Part shown: positions 24,213 through 32,377 of the stretch, one piece after another
How positions within the stretch are numbered: the first letter of the stretch is position 1
How the letters are laid out: every line of letters starts with the position of its first letter
Virus record (IMG/VR): IMGVR_UViG_3300037245_000450
Span: 1-48,805 of that record
Origin: a virus
Length of the DNA stretch: 48,805 nt
Direction: 5' to 3' (one strand)
The notes under the pieces: model-generated
Told to the model about the DNA's origin: nothing
What the model saw: only the letters and a program-made list of their open reading frames with translations
Databases searched by the model: none
Position numbers and translations under genes: made by a program

Positions 24213-24904
24213 CTGCTGGCCTTCCTATAGCTGCCCGCGTTTGTGTGTATGACATTGCGGATTGTCATAAATAACTGGTTGGTGTAGTGGATGCTTCCAG
24301 CCTCATTGGGGTGGATGTCTGCAGGATTGTTAGGGGGTTCTGGGTTCACAATATGTGAGGCCCAGTCTGGGTCAAGGAATATCTCAGAGGCTAGATGTGC
24401 TTTAGGGTCATCAATAATGATCTGCCGCACCACATCCTCATATTCTTGAACAGTCCCAAACGCTGTGGAATTGATGAACACATACCGAGAAATATTACCA
24501 AGCCTGCGGACGATCTCCCTGTAACAAATGTCAAAGGCAGCAGCACCCAGTTCATCAGAACCGAGGATGCCACTGAATGTCTGATCATTGTGGCCCCAGT
24601 TCAGGCTCACAGCGAAGTATGGGCCAGCAGCCTCCATGGCAATCAAGTCTGCTGTCCTGTCAACTAACCCAGACAGACCATTTTGAGTTGGGTTGGTGTA
24701 CTCACAAGTCTTAGACCCACCAGCACCGTAGTTGGCATAGTTGAACCCCATCTCACGGAATGCACTTTGATAGTAGGGACCAAAGAATTTTGTGCTACCA
24801 GAGGTCTGGGTGAATGAGTCCCCCAGCACTCCGATTGTGCTGTCTGTCCATGCCAGTGCTGTAGTCGCAAGCAGTAGAATCAGTGCTACTTGGTATCGCC
24901 ACAT
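24209..24904 (-). CDS. Exported SGNH/GDSL hydrolase
   Basis: A 231-aa protein with a signal peptide (MWRYQVALILLLATTALA) and all SGNH blocks: IGVLGDSFT (S30 nucleophile), YGAGGSKT (block II Gly), NWGHNDQ (block III Asn) and DIHPNEAG (D196, H198). Such enzymes remove acetyl or acyl groups from sugars or lipids. In a phage, deacetylating a surface polysaccharide receptor is the likeliest use, but a secreted version acting on released cell material is possible. The gene is less CpG-poor than its neighbours, suggesting later acquisition. Confidence 0.85.
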   Translation of the reverse strand: MWRYQVALILLLATTALAWTDSTIGVLGDSFTQTSGSTKFFGPYYQSAFREMGFNYANYGAGGSKTCEYTNPTQNGLSGLVDRTADLIAMEAAGPYFAVSLNWGHNDQTFSGILGSDELGAAAFDICYREIVRRLGNISRYVFINSTAFGTVQEYEDVVRQIIIDDPKAHLASEIFLDPDWASHIVNPEPPNNPADIHPNEAGSIHYTNQLFMTIRNVIHTNAGSYRKASR

Positions 24905-25959
24905 GGTAGTGCACCCCCACTAAGGGGTTCCGTGAATACCCCTTTGGCATAAGCTGCAAGCCTGATAGACACATCACTGTCCCCTGTTATCCCACACGCC
25001 ATAATCTGGCGTATGGACAGTTCAGTGAGTAGTGTGACATCTGGGAAGTAGGCAAATTCAACGATGTTACCATGAAAGAAATTGGAGGCACCTGAAGGAT
25101 TCCCACTAAAGGTAAGCCAGTTTTGGGCTCCAGCGTTCCACACAGATGCATTCTTGGTGCCACCTGAGGCGGTCTCATCCTCTCCATTTATATAGATCTT
25201 TGTGCCAGCGGCTGCTGTTGATGTGATTCCAACATGCACATAGTCATCCAAGGTTTCACACCCAGAAGGGGTGAAGGCAGCGGCAGCGGAAGTGGTTATG
25301 TCACTGTTTTGGTTGAGCCAGAATCGCCCTGTGGCGTCAAGATTGATGTAATCATCAGGCCCACCTGATGAAGGTCTCTGTGCTAGCAGCCATTCGTCCC
25401 CAGCAGGGTCCACCTCCTGACATACCCAGAATGAAAAGCCATACCCAGCAGCATCCCCCATATTGTAAAGTGCTGTGGCTGTCTTGAGTTGCACATTTCC
25501 TGTGAAGCGCCATCCATGGATTGTTACATCATTAGGGATACGCGATGCAGGAAGCACTATGGTTGAAGTCACATCCCCTGTTTCAGTGCCCCAGTCCCAC
25601 TGGGCAAAGTCATCAATGGCTCCAATCTCATCAGCATAGTCCAGGGCTTCAGGATCATTCTTGTATGCCCACAGAGATGATGTGATGGAGGTGCCATCTG
25701 TGGAGGTGTACTCAGTCCCTGGCCAGCGACGGGTAACTTCATCACCACCAATCCAGTAAAATCTATAATCTGTCCACAGGAGTCCAGTACACATGTCTTG
25801 GTTGCAAGGTGCCAATGCGTAGGTTGTATTGATCAGGAATGACTCCCCACGCTCACCATCTTTTGCAACACTGTCATCACCACAGTCACCAATGCATGTG
25901 GCCAAAGCTGGGGAAGCAAACAACAGCACCAGTGCCAGGCTGAAAACATATTTTCTCAT
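24886..25959 (-). CDS. Exported LamG/concanavalin-like lectin domain protein
   Basis: A 357-aa protein with a clear signal peptide (MRKYVFSLALVLLFASPALA). Two early Cys-containing segments precede a jellyroll region (about 140-310) with YGFSFWVCQEV, DDYVHVGITSTAAAGTKIYINGEDE and ASNFFHGNIVEFAYFPD, the usual LamG/ConA pattern (VxIYxNGxxx, G.I.EFAxF). Such domains bind carbohydrates. It overlaps the SGNH hydrolase gene by 19 bp; a hydrolase with a binding partner is a reasonable reading. Confidence 0.8.
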   Translation of the reverse strand: MRKYVFSLALVLLFASPALATCIGDCGDDSVAKDGERGESFLINTTYALAPCNQDMCTGLLWTDYRFYWIGGDEVTRRWPGTEYTSTDGTSITSSLWAYKNDPEALDYADEIGAIDDFAQWDWGTETGDVTSTIVLPASRIPNDVTIHGWRFTGNVQLKTATALYNMGDAAGYGFSFWVCQEVDPAGDEWLLAQRPSSGGPDDYINLDATGRFWLNQNSDITTSAAAAFTPSGCETLDDYVHVGITSTAAAGTKIYINGEDETASGGTKNASVWNAGAQNWLTFSGNPSGASNFFHGNIVEFAYFPDVTLLTELSIRQIMACGITGDSDVSIRLAAYAKGVFTEPLSGGALPCGDTK

Positions 25960-25971
25960 CAGTGTATCTCC

Positions 25972-26874
25972 TCAAGGTCCTGGTGGGGCACAGCCAGGGA
26001 TGTCAAACAAGTAACCCATGAATGATGCTGCCACAGGAGCTGTCCCAGCAATCCCTGTGTTGGCCACAAAGCGCAGATCAGTCTTGGGTGGCACCAGGCC
26101 GAAGGTGTGAGTGCCCACACCAGCCTGGGCCTCATAGATGTTGTAAATGGTAGAGATTTGCCAGGCACCATTGGGGAAGATACCAGTGGTGTTGGGCCTG
26201 GCATAGATGGAGGCCACTGTGTTCTGCCCCTTCCCAACACTGTGGGAGCCATCAGCGATGATCAGATTTTTGCAGGCTGGCACAGTATAGACAGCCATGA
26301 GGGTTGCACCCTTCCCTGGTCGCATCTGGGCATAGTCATCTGGGGTGGGCGACTCATCACCAGTGGCCACATCCTCACAATAGATGGTCCCCACATTGAT
26401 ACCCACAGAGCCAGCCTGAACTGACCTGATTCTGTAAACCCTCAGCCAGGTGCCTGGCAGGGTCACCCAGGATATTCCTGTCATCACAACAGGAACATCC
26501 ATGCGTTCCTCCCAATCAGCACCACTGCCTGTCACCACAGTGAGCCAGGCTCCAGTGCTTCCAAAGGTGTCAGCAGCATCAGTGGATCTGCAGCGGATAC
26601 TGACAGGGGATGTTGGGTAGCCACTGTAGCCATTGCCTCCATCCCAGATGGTCTCATCAGTGGCACCCACATCTGGATTCTCACCAAACTTGAACAGCCA
26701 GGTGCAGCCTGGGACATGACCAAGCATGCACTCAATGAAGGGGTCAGCATGTTGGTGGACTGGTATGGGTGACACATTCTGGGCAGGTGATGGAGTTGGC
26801 ACCAGGAACTGGAATGATGCCAGCATCAGGAAAGCACAAGCCCCTGCCATGAGGCCCCGAGTGGTGGGTCTCAT
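25972..26874 (-). CDS. Signal-peptide-bearing beta-sandwich protein resembling phage appendage proteins
   Basis: A 300-aa protein with an N-terminal signal-like segment (GLMAGACAFLMLASFQFLVPTPSPAQN). The core SIRCRSTDAADTFGSTGAWLTVV ... VRVYRIRSVQAGSVGINVGTIYCED (approximate, with turns) and IIADGSHSVGKGQNTVASIYARP match a beta-rich protein type common in virion or appendage proteins of aquatic phages. A signal peptide on such a protein is unusual. Stop and start overlap the next gene. Confidence 0.65.
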   Translation of the reverse strand: MRPTTRGLMAGACAFLMLASFQFLVPTPSPAQNVSPIPVHQHADPFIECMLGHVPGCTWLFKFGENPDVGATDETIWDGGNGYSGYPTSPVSIRCRSTDAADTFGSTGAWLTVVTGSGADWEERMDVPVVMTGISWVTLPGTWLRVYRIRSVQAGSVGINVGTIYCEDVATGDESPTPDDYAQMRPGKGATLMAVYTVPACKNLIIADGSHSVGKGQNTVASIYARPNTTGIFPNGAWQISTIYNIYEAQAGVGTHTFGLVPPKTDLRFVANTGIAGTAPVAASFMGYLFDIPGCAPPGP

Positions 26875-27323
26875 TACTGAGCACCCAGGCAGTGCATCCT
26901 ATAGGTGCCAGCAGTGGTGGTGTTGATGATCTTGATCCACCTCCAAGGCTTCCCTTGAAAGTTGATGTAGTCATTGACTGCACCTGAGGTGAACTCCTCA
27001 ATGTCTCTGCAATCATCACCTGTCTGGTCAGTGCAGACCTCAGTGGAGGTGCCCATCAGGTCTGTCTCAGGGACAACAGCAAAGTTGCCTCTGCAGTCCC
27101 ACACATCCACCATCTGGATGGCTTCAGCAGGGGCACTGAGGGTGCAGGCTGAGTTGGCACCTGGGGCTGCAGTGGCCCAAGTGTCATCACCCTCTGTGGT
27201 CTTCTTGAACTCTAAGTCCCATGTGCAGGCACTGGCTGAGCTGGCAATGGCTGCCAGGGTGAGCATCACCACAGCAAGGATGAGACTGATGGAAGGCTTG
27301 GAGGTTGTCTGGTGGTCACTCAT
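26874..27323 (-). CDS. Exported cysteine-rich protein, unknown
   Basis: A 149-aa protein with a signal peptide (SLILAVVMLTLAAIASSASA) and about eight cysteines in the mature part (CTWDLEF ... CTLSAP ... VDVWDCRGN ... CTDQTGDDCRD ... MHCLGAQ), consistent with disulphides outside the cytoplasm. The fold is not recognised. It is the first gene of the exported cluster and overlaps the following gene at its stop. Confidence 0.75.
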   Translation of the reverse strand: MSDHQTTSKPSISLILAVVMLTLAAIASSASACTWDLEFKKTTEGDDTWATAAPGANSACTLSAPAEAIQMVDVWDCRGNFAVVPETDLMGTSTEVCTDQTGDDCRDIEEFTSGAVNDYINFQGKPWRWIKIINTTTAGTYRMHCLGAQ

Positions 27324-27395
27324 AAAGGGGTCTCCTGGTTGGGGGTCTTGCCCATTTGAGATGACTATAGGCCCACAGCTGGGGTGGGGTCCACC

Positions 27396-27572
27396 TCACA
27401 CTCGGGTCCAGGCCCCACAGTGGCTGCAGGAGCCACACTCATCCAGCTCCCCTACCCTGCACCCAGGACACATGCCCCCACCCTCATGGTGCTCCTCAGA
27501 GGCTTCTATTGCAGAGCCAACCAGCCAGGCCAGGAGCTTGCCACCCAAACTGGTCTTGTCCTTCTTGGCCAT
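27396..27572 (-). CDS. 58-aa zinc-ribbon protein
   Basis: Small gene between the terminase and the exported cluster. ATG at 27572 has GGAGG at good spacing. The product begins MAKKDKTSLGGKLLAWLVGSAI (two parts), then CPGC, CGSC and HCGAW in a CxxC...CxxCxxC zinc-ribbon or rubredoxin-like knuckle. Function unknown; possible terminase or nucleic-acid accessory by position. Confidence 0.75.
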   Translation of the reverse strand: MAKKDKTSLGGKLLAWLVGSAIEASEEHHEGGGMCPGCRVGELDECGSCSHCGAWTRV

Positions 27573-27584
27573 GGTGAACCTCCA

Positions 27585-29087
27585 TCAGATGCCCTCATAT
27601 ATATTGCCCTTCACCAGCAGATCCTCAATGGCCATCACTGTGGTGTCCACCTGATCATCATGGGCATGAGTCATCAAGGGGGTGAAGCTGGCGAACTCCT
27701 GCAGGTACTCAGGCACCCAGCTTTCAGAAGTCACAGTGGGGATGTGCACCCTGCCTGAAGCAATGAATGGGATGACACCCATGGCCCTCATCACCTTGTC
27801 CTTCTGTACCTGGACAGCTTCCACAGGTATCAGTGACTCCTTTGAAAGTGTCTGGATCAGTGAGGAGCCACTTGACTTGTCCTCAATCTTGCATGCTGTC
27901 ACTGGGATGTAGGAACCATGCCGCTGCCTGTTGTGTGCATGCTTCTGCCAGAAGGAGGTGATGACCTCCAACAGCTCAGGGGCTTCAAACTTCCCTCTGA
28001 TCTGGTCCAGGAGCAAGATGCCCATGGAAGGTGAGAAGCCCCACACCTGAGCAACAGTGAAGTCATGCTGTTCCTCTTTCTTCTGTGCTGTGTCGATGTA
28101 CATGCGTTTCACAGTGATGTCGGCTGGGGGCTCCCCATAGAATCTCCACCACCTCTCCTTGAACATACCACCACCAAGGGGTGAGGGTCTCTGGTCATAC
28201 TGTGAGGCGTAGGTGTAGGGGTCAGCCTCAGCCATCTGCTCCAGGTCAGCCACAGTGTGCTTGTCTTCCCACAAGGCACCTGGAGCAAGGCCATGCTCAA
28301 TGGGTATGCCATAGCTCCAGCTGGTGGGGTACTTCTCACCCCCCTTGATCAGTGCAGGGATGCTCAGGTGGTGCCACTTCTCTCTGGTGCCGCCCTTCAG
28401 CAGGAAGCCAACAGGGTCATCCTCATGGAGCCGCTGCATGATGAGGATGATGGGCACCCCTTCATGGGCAAGCCTGCTCTTGATGGTGTTGTTGATTCGG
28501 CTGTTGGTTTTACCCCTGAGGCTGGCAGAATAGGCATCATCAGGTTTCAGTGGGTCATCAATTACCACAGCACCAGTGAAGCCTGGCTCCATCCTTCCAG
28601 CGCGAAAACCAGTTACCTGGCCAGCAGCTGCAGTGGCATACACTCCCCCACCTTCCTTGGTGCTCCACTGTTTCTTGGCACCAATGTCAGCCCTGATTCT
28701 CCTGTCCCAGTGCCTCAGGTATTCAGGGGACTCCACCACATCCTTGGTGGCTTGGGAGTTGGTGCCTGCCAGGTTGTCTGAATAACTGAGGTGGATGAAC
28801 CTGGCTCTGGGGTTCTTGGCCAATCCCCTGGACATGAAGCCAATGACCAGCATCTCAGTCTTGGTGTAGCCAGGAGGGATGGTGATGATTAGCCGGTTGA
28901 TCTCACCACTGAACACCTTGTCAAGTGTGTCCTCAATCACCACATGGTGTCTGTTGACAATGAACTGCCCACCATCTCTGTGTCTGAAGAAGTACCTATT
29001 GAAATGAAGCCCCTTGGCCTCACAGGCCTCCCTGTTCATCCTTACAAAGCCAGGGGTGGCCTCATACTCCAGGTCAATAGCGTCCAT
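27585..29087 (-). CDS. terL: Terminase large subunit
   Basis: 500 aa from the ATG at 29087, which overlaps the end of the small subunit by 14 bp and has GGAAG upstream. The ATPase domain shows Walker A PPGYTKT (residues 71-77) and Walker B AVVIDDP (D177, D178). The nuclease domain begins near MYIDTAQKKEEQHDFTVAQVWG. The enzyme threads DNA into the head using ATP and cuts concatemers. The open frame extends upstream through terS, which I do not take as coding. Confidence 0.93.
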   Translation of the reverse strand: MDAIDLEYEATPGFVRMNREACEAKGLHFNRYFFRHRDGGQFIVNRHHVVIEDTLDKVFSGEINRLIITIPPGYTKTEMLVIGFMSRGLAKNPRARFIHLSYSDNLAGTNSQATKDVVESPEYLRHWDRRIRADIGAKKQWSTKEGGGVYATAAAGQVTGFRAGRMEPGFTGAVVIDDPLKPDDAYSASLRGKTNSRINNTIKSRLAHEGVPIILIMQRLHEDDPVGFLLKGGTREKWHHLSIPALIKGGEKYPTSWSYGIPIEHGLAPGALWEDKHTVADLEQMAEADPYTYASQYDQRPSPLGGGMFKERWWRFYGEPPADITVKRMYIDTAQKKEEQHDFTVAQVWGFSPSMGILLLDQIRGKFEAPELLEVITSFWQKHAHNRQRHGSYIPVTACKIEDKSSGSSLIQTLSKESLIPVEAVQVQKDKVMRAMGVIPFIASGRVHIPTVTSESWVPEYLQEFASFTPLMTHAHDDQVDTTVMAIEDLLVKGNIYEGI

Positions 29088-29505
29088 CAAAATACTTCCA
29101 GAAGCCCTTGGCCTCACCCTTGGTGAGTGGGGTTGCAGCTCCCCCCTCCTGGTCAGTGGTGGTGACTTCAATCTGCTTGAGCTTTGGCTGCATGTATTCC
29201 ATCAGCTGGGCCATGACCCTGGTGGACAGTTCGAGAGGGACTTCCTTCTGCCTGTGGTGCTCTCTGATGACATCCAGCAGCAGGTCCCATTGCCCTGGTG
29301 AGGGTGGCTTCCTGCCATTCTTTTTCTGGATCTCTTGCGACCACTCCCACACTTCAGATGCATGCCTGGGGTCTCTGCCCATGGCAATGTCCATCATAAA
29401 CTCAACAGGCTCAAGGAAGTCACCAGTGCCAAGGAGTGACTGCACAGCTGCAGCCACCCCCTCAGCCAACTCAGGGGTCATCTGGATCTTCTTTGCTCTT
29501 GCCAT
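29074..29505 (-). CDS. terS: Probable terminase small subunit
   Basis: A 143-aa helical, charged protein immediately upstream of and overlapping terL, the standard place of terS. N-terminal KKIQMTPELAEGVAAAVQSLL and central EVWEWSQEIQKKNGRKPP could form the DNA-binding part; the C-terminus KGFWKYFDGRY is short. Identity comes from position and size; no family motif recognised. Confidence 0.72.
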   Translation of the reverse strand: MARAKKIQMTPELAEGVAAAVQSLLGTGDFLEPVEFMMDIAMGRDPRHASEVWEWSQEIQKKNGRKPPSPGQWDLLLDVIREHHRQKEVPLELSTRVMAQLMEYMQPKLKQIEVTTTDQEGGAATPLTKGEAKGFWKYFDGRY

Positions 29506-29542
29506 CTTGACACCCTAATGGGAAAAGACCTGGGAAGCCAGC

Positions 29543-29962
29543 CTAGTCCCTGGTGTGGTGAGCCCCACCTGCCACAGAGATGACACAGGTGCATGCCTCT
29601 TTCTCTGGCCAGGTAGTGTGGATCAGCATGCCATCCCACTCTGAGTTGCAATAGTGCCACCCTGCATTGGTCTCATCCTGGGTGAGTGTCTCTCCATGGT
29701 GGGCAAGGTGTCTCCACCTGGAATGGGTCATACCACATTCAGCCCACACCATGCTGGGCAGGACTTTCTCAGACTTAGTAGGTGCACTCACCATCATCAA
29801 TGCCAGCTGATGCACCTCATACTGTGCATTGAGTATGTGGAGCAGAGCTTCAGCAGCATGGTTGTCCTCCAGGAGTTTGGATGCCTTGGCCAAGGTCTTC
29901 ACAGCATGTGCCTTCTTACTTTCCAGGGACTGTGCCTGGATGGTGTCAAACAGGTTGGCCAT
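29543..29962 (-). CDS. Hypothetical protein, 139 aa
   Basis: Unrecognised. The N-terminal half is helical (IQAQSLESKKAHAVKTLAKASKLLED), the C-terminal half has several His/Trp/Cys (MTHSRWRHLAHHGE ... GWHYCNSEWDG). ATG at 29962 overlaps the upstream stop (TGATG). It is the last gene of the dense small-gene cluster before terS. Confidence 0.7.
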   Translation of the reverse strand: MANLFDTIQAQSLESKKAHAVKTLAKASKLLEDNHAAEALLHILNAQYEVHQLALMMVSAPTKSEKVLPSMVWAECGMTHSRWRHLAHHGETLTQDETNAGWHYCNSEWDGMLIHTTWPEKEACTCVISVAGGAHHTRD

Positions 29963-30477
29963 CACTCACCCCCCAACTTGGTGTAGAGGACCTTGGCAGC
30001 CTTTGCTTCACCCACAGTGAAATGTTTGGCAGAAGATACATCAAAGCACACCACATCCTCTGGGTCACAGAGTGCTATCTGACCTAAGGCACCAATGTCA
30101 GCAAAAGGCTTCAGCACCTTCACTGCCTCTGCCTTCCACTCCACCTGGGTGTCAACCACAGCACTGTGCTCAATCAGCTTCTCACCCAGCTTGCTGATGA
30201 TGACACCTAAGATGCTCACTGAGCCGAGGGGTTTCCATTCTTCCCCCTGCTTGACCCACACAGATGGGGCCAGTAAGCCAGGCTCCTCTTCCACACCCAC
30301 AGTCAGGTGGAGGGGTCCTGGGTACAGCCCTTCATTCCTCAGTGAGACATCAAACTCACCAAGCCCCTTCTGCCCCTCAGTCTGAGCTATCTCCCAGAGC
30401 CAGTGGCCTCTCTCATCATCTCCCACCAGGATGTTCTGTAGTGTGTCATTGACCAGCTTCTCATGTCCCTTGCCCAT
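29962..30477 (-). CDS. Hypothetical protein, 171 aa
   Basis: Unrecognised. A strong ribosome binding site (GAGGAGGAGAC) precedes the start. Beta-rich middle (LHLTVGVEEEPGLLAPSVWVKQ) and helical C-terminal part ending FTVGEAKAAKVLYTKLGGE. No signal or membrane segment. Translationally coupled to the next gene. Confidence 0.72.
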   Translation of the reverse strand: MGKGHEKLVNDTLQNILVGDDERGHWLWEIAQTEGQKGLGEFDVSLRNEGLYPGPLHLTVGVEEEPGLLAPSVWVKQGEEWKPLGSVSILGVIISKLGEKLIEHSAVVDTQVEWKAEAVKVLKPFADIGALGQIALCDPEDVVCFDVSSAKHFTVGEAKAAKVLYTKLGGE

Positions 30478-30605
30478 GTCTCTGTCTCCTCCTCTGTGGT
30501 GTGCATCTCACACACCTGGTCCTTCATTGGTGACTCATGCCCCACTCCATGTGGGAATGTCATCAGCAGTGTGTTGAGCACCACCACCTCCGTCCAGCTG
30601 CCCAT
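30387..30605 (-). CDS. Possible overlapping small ORF, 72 aa
   Basis: An ATG at 30605 follows AGGGG at good spacing and the preceding gene's stop by a few bases, filling an otherwise empty 130 bp. The last 91 bp overlap the next gene in another frame. The product (MGSWTEVVVLNTLLMTFPHG...) is not recognised and has repeated Glu/Thr/Trp. Real translation is plausible for the first 45 codons, but the overlap makes it uncertain. Confidence 0.4.
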   Translation of the reverse strand: MGSWTEVVVLNTLLMTFPHGVGHESPMKDQVCEMHTTEEETETWARDMRSWSMTHYRTSWWEMMREATGSGR

Positions 30606-30610
30606 GTCAG

Positions 30611-30853
30611 TCACCCCTGCTGAATGTTTTTGGCTGCAACCTTGCAGGCACCAACCACTGCCAGATCCACCTTCATAGGGTCAATCTGTAGTATCCAGCC
30701 CAACAGCTTCAAGCTCGCCATTGTCCTCTCATACTCTTGGACTGCACAGGTGATAGATGACACCTTGCCCTGTGCCTCTGCAATAGCTTTGGCTGTCCCT
30801 GCAGTCACAACCAAAGTGTCATAGCTCTCACCAATTCTCTTCTCGTCTAGCAT
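30611..30853 (-). CDS. Hypothetical protein, 80 aa
   Basis: Unrecognised helical protein (MLDEKRIGESYDTLVVTAG ... VQEYERTMASLKLLGWILQ). GAGAAGGGGAC precedes the start. The C-terminal VGACKVAAKNIQQG is weakly basic. Part of the coupled small-gene run. Confidence 0.68.
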   Translation of the reverse strand: MLDEKRIGESYDTLVVTAGTAKAIAEAQGKVSSITCAVQEYERTMASLKLLGWILQIDPMKVDLAVVGACKVAAKNIQQG

Positions 30854-30868
30854 CTCATTGTCCCCTTC

Positions 30869-31069
30869 TCAGTTGTTGGTACAGATGAAGCAGGCATAAC
30901 CATAGCTGAACTCTCCTGCATATACTGTGACCACATACTCAGCCCACTCACCAATGCCAATCTCAGCACAGCACTTGTTGCACTCCTGGATGGTGGTGAC
31001 TTCTCGGGTGGTCCTTTGCAGCTCCCACCCAACCCTCTTGCCCTCTTCATCAAAGTCAAAGCAGCTCAC
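30869..31069 (-). CDS. Zinc-ribbon protein, 66 aa
   Basis: GTG start overlapping the preceding stop (GTGA). CNKC near residue 31 and CFIC near the C-terminus form the two knuckles of a zinc ribbon, with a Tyr/Gly-rich beta stretch (AEYVVTVYAGEFSYGYA) between. No further identity; one of several zinc-ribbon genes in this cluster. Confidence 0.7.
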   Translation of the reverse strand: MSCFDFDEEGKRVGWELQRTTREVTTIQECNKCCAEIGIGEWAEYVVTVYAGEFSYGYACFICTNN

Positions 31070-31689
31070 CCTGAACAGGTGCAGCCTGGTGTGTGCCAGA
31101 TCCAGCAGACATCTCTCTTGTTGATGTGAAAGACTCTCCGGGGGTTCTGCAACCTAGCCACCACACCCACTGGGTCTCTGACCAGCTTGGTGAGTGGCCC
31201 AGGTTCCTCAGTGATGATGTGGGGGGCACTTGGTGGTTCCAGTGGTACTGGGGTGGCCTCGCCCATGTTTCCTGGCAAGGCACACCCCTCTGCAGGTGCA
31301 CCTGGTGGTGTTGGTGGGTTAGCCCTGTCCATGGCTCCAGGTAGTGGGTTGGTCCTTGGCTCTCTAGGCATTGGGCCATGGTGGTCATGGTCCATGTCTT
31401 GCTGACCAACAGCCTGGGCATCGGCCACTGCATCCTCCAACCCACCTGGGAACACCCATGCTTGGTTGGGGTAGGGGATGCTCAGCAGCATGTTCACATA
31501 TCTGGTGCCTTTGGTGGTGAGCCTGGCAATGGCTTTGGGGTGCATGTCTCCTGTGTAGGTCAGCATGCCTTCACTCAACAGCCTGCTGATGTGTTGGCTG
31601 ACTGCAGGGGCTGTGAAGTTCCCATCATTGTAGTCAGCAGGGTAACAGTGGTAGTGCAATAGAATAATTATGCTCAGTGGTGTCATCAT
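31066..31689 (-). CDS. Winged-helix protein with Pro-rich linker; candidate regulator
   Basis: A 207-aa protein. Residues about 10-75 read as a MarR/ArsR-like winged helix: YNDGNFTAPAVSQHISRLL (recognition helix), EGMLTYTGD..PKAIARLTTKG (wing). A Pro/Ala-rich linker follows (about 105-155), and the C-terminal domain (VARLQNPRRVFHINKRDVCWIWHTPGC) contains Cys/His. It is a candidate for the protein that binds the three promoter operators, without direct evidence. Starts ATGATG at 31689/31686. Confidence 0.62.
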   Translation of the reverse strand: MMTPLSIIILLHYHCYPADYNDGNFTAPAVSQHISRLLSEGMLTYTGDMHPKAIARLTTKGTRYVNMLLSIPYPNQAWVFPGGLEDAVADAQAVGQQDMDHDHHGPMPREPRTNPLPGAMDRANPPTPPGAPAEGCALPGNMGEATPVPLEPPSAPHIITEEPGPLTKLVRDPVGVVARLQNPRRVFHINKRDVCWIWHTPGCTCSG

Positions 31690-31931
31690 GTCCTTGTCTC
31701 CTTCAGTGGTAACAGCTCAACACAGTTGATGTGCACTTCTCTAAATGTACCCTCTCTGAGCCATTGATTTCCCATCAGTTGGATGGAGTTGTTGGATGCT
31801 GGTGTGATAGTGGCTGTGTGTCTCCCTTGCCAGGTCACCTTCACCACCTGGTGTGGGCCACCCCTCCATCCTCCCCTGTAGAACTTGGCCAACCTGGGTG
31901 GGGTGAGCTTGTCACCCCACTTACCCACCAT
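31686..31931 (-). CDS. Hypothetical protein, 81 aa
   Basis: Unrecognised. Start chosen at 31931, overlapping the previous stop by 11 bp; the open frame continues far upstream but inside another gene. A small beta-rich basic protein (FYRGGWRGGPHQVVKVTWQGRHTATITPAS in two strands) reminiscent of SH3-like or OB-like nucleic-acid binders, but no family is assigned. Confidence 0.65.
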   Translation of the reverse strand: MVGKWGDKLTPPRLAKFYRGGWRGGPHQVVKVTWQGRHTATITPASNNSIQLMGNQWLREGTFREVHINCVELLPLKETRT

Positions 31932-32205
31932 GCACCTCCTTGGCCTTGGCCAGGTCTGCATCAACTTTCTCTTTGGTGTGTCCCAAGGTGATCCCAAGGG
32001 CATAAGCATGCACCACACTTTGGGCTGCCCAGTCATCAGGCCAGTCATCACTCTTGGTGGTGGTGGCATCCTTGATGGCTTGAGTGTATCTCTCAGCCTC
32101 CCCCTGGCAGAAGGTGCACTCCAGGCTGTTGCACTCTCTCAGGTTGTGTCTTTCCAAGGCAAGCTCATAGACCTCATCCAGGTCATCTGCTGCATCACCC
32201 ATCAT
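31921..32205 (-). CDS. Hypothetical helical protein, about 94 aa
   Basis: Start taken at the ATGATG (32205/32202) that overlaps the end of the upstream membrane protein gene. Acidic N-terminus (DAADDLDEVYELALERHNL), a Cys pair (LECTFCQGE), then helices ending LGHTKEKVDADLAKAKEVHGG. Unrecognised. Confidence 0.65.
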   Translation of the reverse strand: MMGDAADDLDEVYELALERHNLRECNSLECTFCQGEAERYTQAIKDATTTKSDDWPDDWAAQSVVHAYALGITLGHTKEKVDADLAKAKEVHGG

Positions 32206-32335
32206 ATGAACCCCACAAGAAGCCAACCACAAAACCCAGGACAGACCCTGCAGCCATGCCCCATGATAGGGTCACACACCACAGCCTGATGATCTTTTTG
32301 GTCAGCCTTGCTTTCTCTCCTTCATCCATTGGCAT
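32195..32335 (-). CDS. 46-aa single-pass membrane protein
   Basis: ATG at 32335 has AAGGAGACAAAG directly upstream. The product has a charged start (MPMDEGEKARLTKKIIR) and one hydrophobic helix (VTLSWGMAAGSVLGFVVGFLW), so it is probably an inner-membrane peptide with its N-terminus in the cytoplasm. Its stop overlaps the next start. Function unknown. Confidence 0.65.
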   Translation of the reverse strand: MPMDEGEKARLTKKIIRLWCVTLSWGMAAGSVLGFVVGFLWGSYDG

Positions 32336-32377
32336 CTTTGTCTCCTTCTGGTCATTAATCAAGCCCCTCAAATGGGC

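Noticed and set aside
29087-29171. Upstream start for terL
   Set aside because: The extra 28 codons lie inside terS in another frame; the ATG at 29087 has a ribosome binding site and normal overlap.
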